A stretch of DNA of 64,000 bases from Centropus unirufus (taxonomy: Eukaryota; Chordata; Aves; Cuculiformes; Centropidae): contig VYZI01000148.1 in the NCBI GenBank assembly GCA_013397695.1, forward strand, positions 770,187 through 834,186, read 5' to 3'. A program made the position numbers and the translations under genes. The first letter of the stretch is position 1. Each line of letters starts with the position of its first letter. The notes beneath the pieces are model-generated. The model saw only the letters and a list, made by a program, of their open reading frames with translations, searched no databases and was not told the DNA's origin. Positions 62,560 through 64,000 of this stretch are shown here, piece after piece.

Positions 62560-64000
62560 GTAACTTCAGCTCTCCTTTTCCCACGTCAAAAGGAAAAGGA
62601 CAAGCCAGGCAGCAGTATTCCTTTTATGAACATTAATAAATGAAGGTGCTGGGGTTGTTCCTTCTGAGTATCTTTAATCTCTGAGACCTGTAACTGTGTG
62701 AGCCATTCGCTGTTATCTGAATGGACAGTGAGCACTACCTCTGTCTGCTGCTGGGCTCCTGGTCCTTTGAGGGAGAGATTTGGATCACTTGATGTCGGGC
62801 TCGGGGGCTGAGGTTGGCGGGTTGGGTGGTTTTGCTGCCATGTTTTGTTTTGGCTCTTTAAGGACATGGAAGTGGAACACCAGGGAGTAACAGGTATGAT
62901 TTGCATAGAGAACTGATTAACAATCTTTAATTCAAAGCACATGTAAACTAGGTGGCAAGAATGCAGTACCTGGATCTTATAAAAGCTACAGTAGATTTCT
63001 GTAGAGGGAAGGGTTGAGTGGGAAGGTTTACTGACTGTAAAAAGGAGCGAGAAAAAGCATGTTTTCAGCTAACCCACAGCCAAGGAATGCCACGCCCCAG
63101 CTAGAGCTGATTGCGTAGCCTTTCCTTCTCCATGTCTGCTTCCAAGGTGCCACTGGCATTATATATTCTAATCAAAGCTATGGCTTTTCCCCTGGACTGC
63201 ACTAACATCAGAGGGGGCCTGCTGACCTGTGTCCCTGGCCAGCTGCTGGTCCTGGTGGGAAGGTGCCTGCGGCACTGCTTTGTGCGGATCCTGCTGCTCC
63301 TGGGGCAGCTCCAGCTGATCGCAGAGTGAGCAGCCCGCTCCACACAACACGGGGCTTTGGTGCTCTCCCATATCTCACTTGCCCTGCAAAGTGCTCAACA
63401 GTGCAGATCGGCTCGCTCCAGACCCTGGGGGCTCCTGCACGCCTTTACAGGCCCAGGAGAAAGGTCTGCAAACTCAAGCTGGGGAAGAAATTGGAGAACA
63501 TATCTGCATTGAGCTAAAACTGTAAAATAGCTTTTAGCCTTGTGGAGGACCAGAATTCATATGTGAGAGCTTAGTCAGAAATAACCAGGGCTCTAAATAT
63601 TTTCCAAGACAAAGGATTATTTAGTAACAGCAAGTCCTTCCTCAGTCTCCAGCTGTTTTTGCAGCACTGCTGTGATCACCACTCTTCCGTAATTTTTGTA
63701 ATATTTCTCTCTTTACCTTTTAATTACACAGGTGGCTGTTCTTTCAGGCACTTGGATGGCTTTAACTGTAGGGGGTTATGGGCTGCAAATCATAAAATGA
63801 ACACTTAAGACCTGTCAGTGTGTAATCTTAGGACCTTTTTCTGGCTTATAATAAATAGACATACAAATGTATTTTTTTCCTAAGGAAACAAACTGTCTAT
63901 ATTGGATCTAAGTCCAGATTTAGTTTATTGAAAGGGCAGCAGTCTCTTAATGACTCTGCTCTTTTTCCAGAGGAGAGCTGCCCTCTGCAGTACCTTGCAG
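62560..64000 (+). other. MAP3K15: Intron 22, 5' part
   Basis: At least 1.44 kb. It holds a GC- and CpG-richer segment at about 63.06-63.5 kb (see findings). The last 30 bases follow a T-rich tract and CAG but do not read as the expected next exon in phase 0, so I do not call an exon there. Confidence 0.75.

Larger units (their letters stand above)
1..64000 (+). other. MAP3K15: MAP3K15 (ASK3) gene, internal part of the locus
   Basis: Twenty-one plus-strand exons with GT donors and AG acceptors assemble into one continuous ASK-family reading frame (921 complete codons) with no internal stop or frameshift. ASK3 is a cytosolic Ser/Thr MAP3K that activates MKK4/7-JNK and MKK3/6-p38 and responds to osmotic stress in both directions; this is family knowledge. 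The visible order is thioredoxin-binding domain, TPR-like and PH-like central regulatory region, kinase domain, then linker. The paralogue MAP3K5 is disfavoured because the segment after the kinase ([12 protein letters not shown], then GLFLLRKDSE and ILYKIL) and [11 protein letters not shown] in the kinase match ASK3 rather than ASK1 as I remember them. First exon, promoter, C-terminal coiled coil/SAM and 3' UTR are outside the window. Confidence 0.93.

Noticed and set aside
63970..64000. T-rich tract and CAG followed by 30 bases that could be the start of the next exon
   Set aside because: In the required phase 0 it reads RRAALCS, which does not resemble the expected SSEELHL-type continuation of ASK3. 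The more similar readings are in the wrong phase, and the sequence ends too soon to decide.

Overview
The window is vertebrate nuclear DNA: AT-rich, intron-dominated, with GT-AG introns. It is almost certainly from a bird, or at least a sauropsid, because every recognisable mobile element is a CR1 LINE fragment and the introns are compact (0.3-8 kb). Nothing in it identifies the species. The window lies inside one plus-strand gene, MAP3K15 (apoptosis signal-regulating kinase 3, ASK3). Both gene ends lie outside: the promoter and GC-rich first exon would be upstream of base 1, and the C-terminal coiled-coil/SAM exons beyond base 64000.

Layout: 1-14753 is the tail of the first intron and holds no coding exon I can support. 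Twenty-one coding exons follow between 14754 and 62559. All junction phases close, and together they give 2765 nt, i.e. 921 complete codons after the 2-nt remainder of a split Asp codon. I number them 2-22 on the assumption that only one exon lies upstream. Exons 2-4 encode most of the conserved N-terminal thioredoxin-binding domain. Exons 5-10 encode the TPR-like central regulatory region. Exons 11-14 encode the PH-like part. Exons 15-20 encode the Ser/Thr kinase domain (P-loop, AIK, HRD, DFG, APE all present). Exons 21-22 encode the linker after the kinase. MAP3K15 is favoured over its paralogue MAP3K5 by kinase and linker signatures ([39 protein letters not shown]). ASK3 is known as a MAP3K upstream of MKK4/7-JNK and MKK3/6-p38, and as a bidirectional osmotic-stress sensor.

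Mobile DNA: two head-to-tail CR1 fragments (41.6-43.2 kb) lie in intron 12. A roughly 1.1-kb antisense CR1 (48.3-49.4 kb) lies just upstream of the first kinase exon. Three short CR1 3' ends are scattered elsewhere. There are also small microsatellites and a CpG-bearing, repeat-like block at about 15.9-16.9 kb that I could not identify.

The most interesting signals are two sequences in large introns that look like extra exons. One is a 72-nt symmetric phase-0 cassette (22227-22298) in intron 3 that would add 24 residues to the thioredoxin-binding domain. The other is a terminal-exon candidate (30633-30759) in intron 6, in frame with exon 6, which would end the protein after 42 new residues and give a kinase-less N-terminal isoform. 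I do not recognise either peptide. A third point is an RxxSxP motif in exon 21 at the position of the 14-3-3 site of ASK1, which as I remember it human ASK3 lacks. I see no prokaryote-type system, CRISPR array, tRNA or rRNA.
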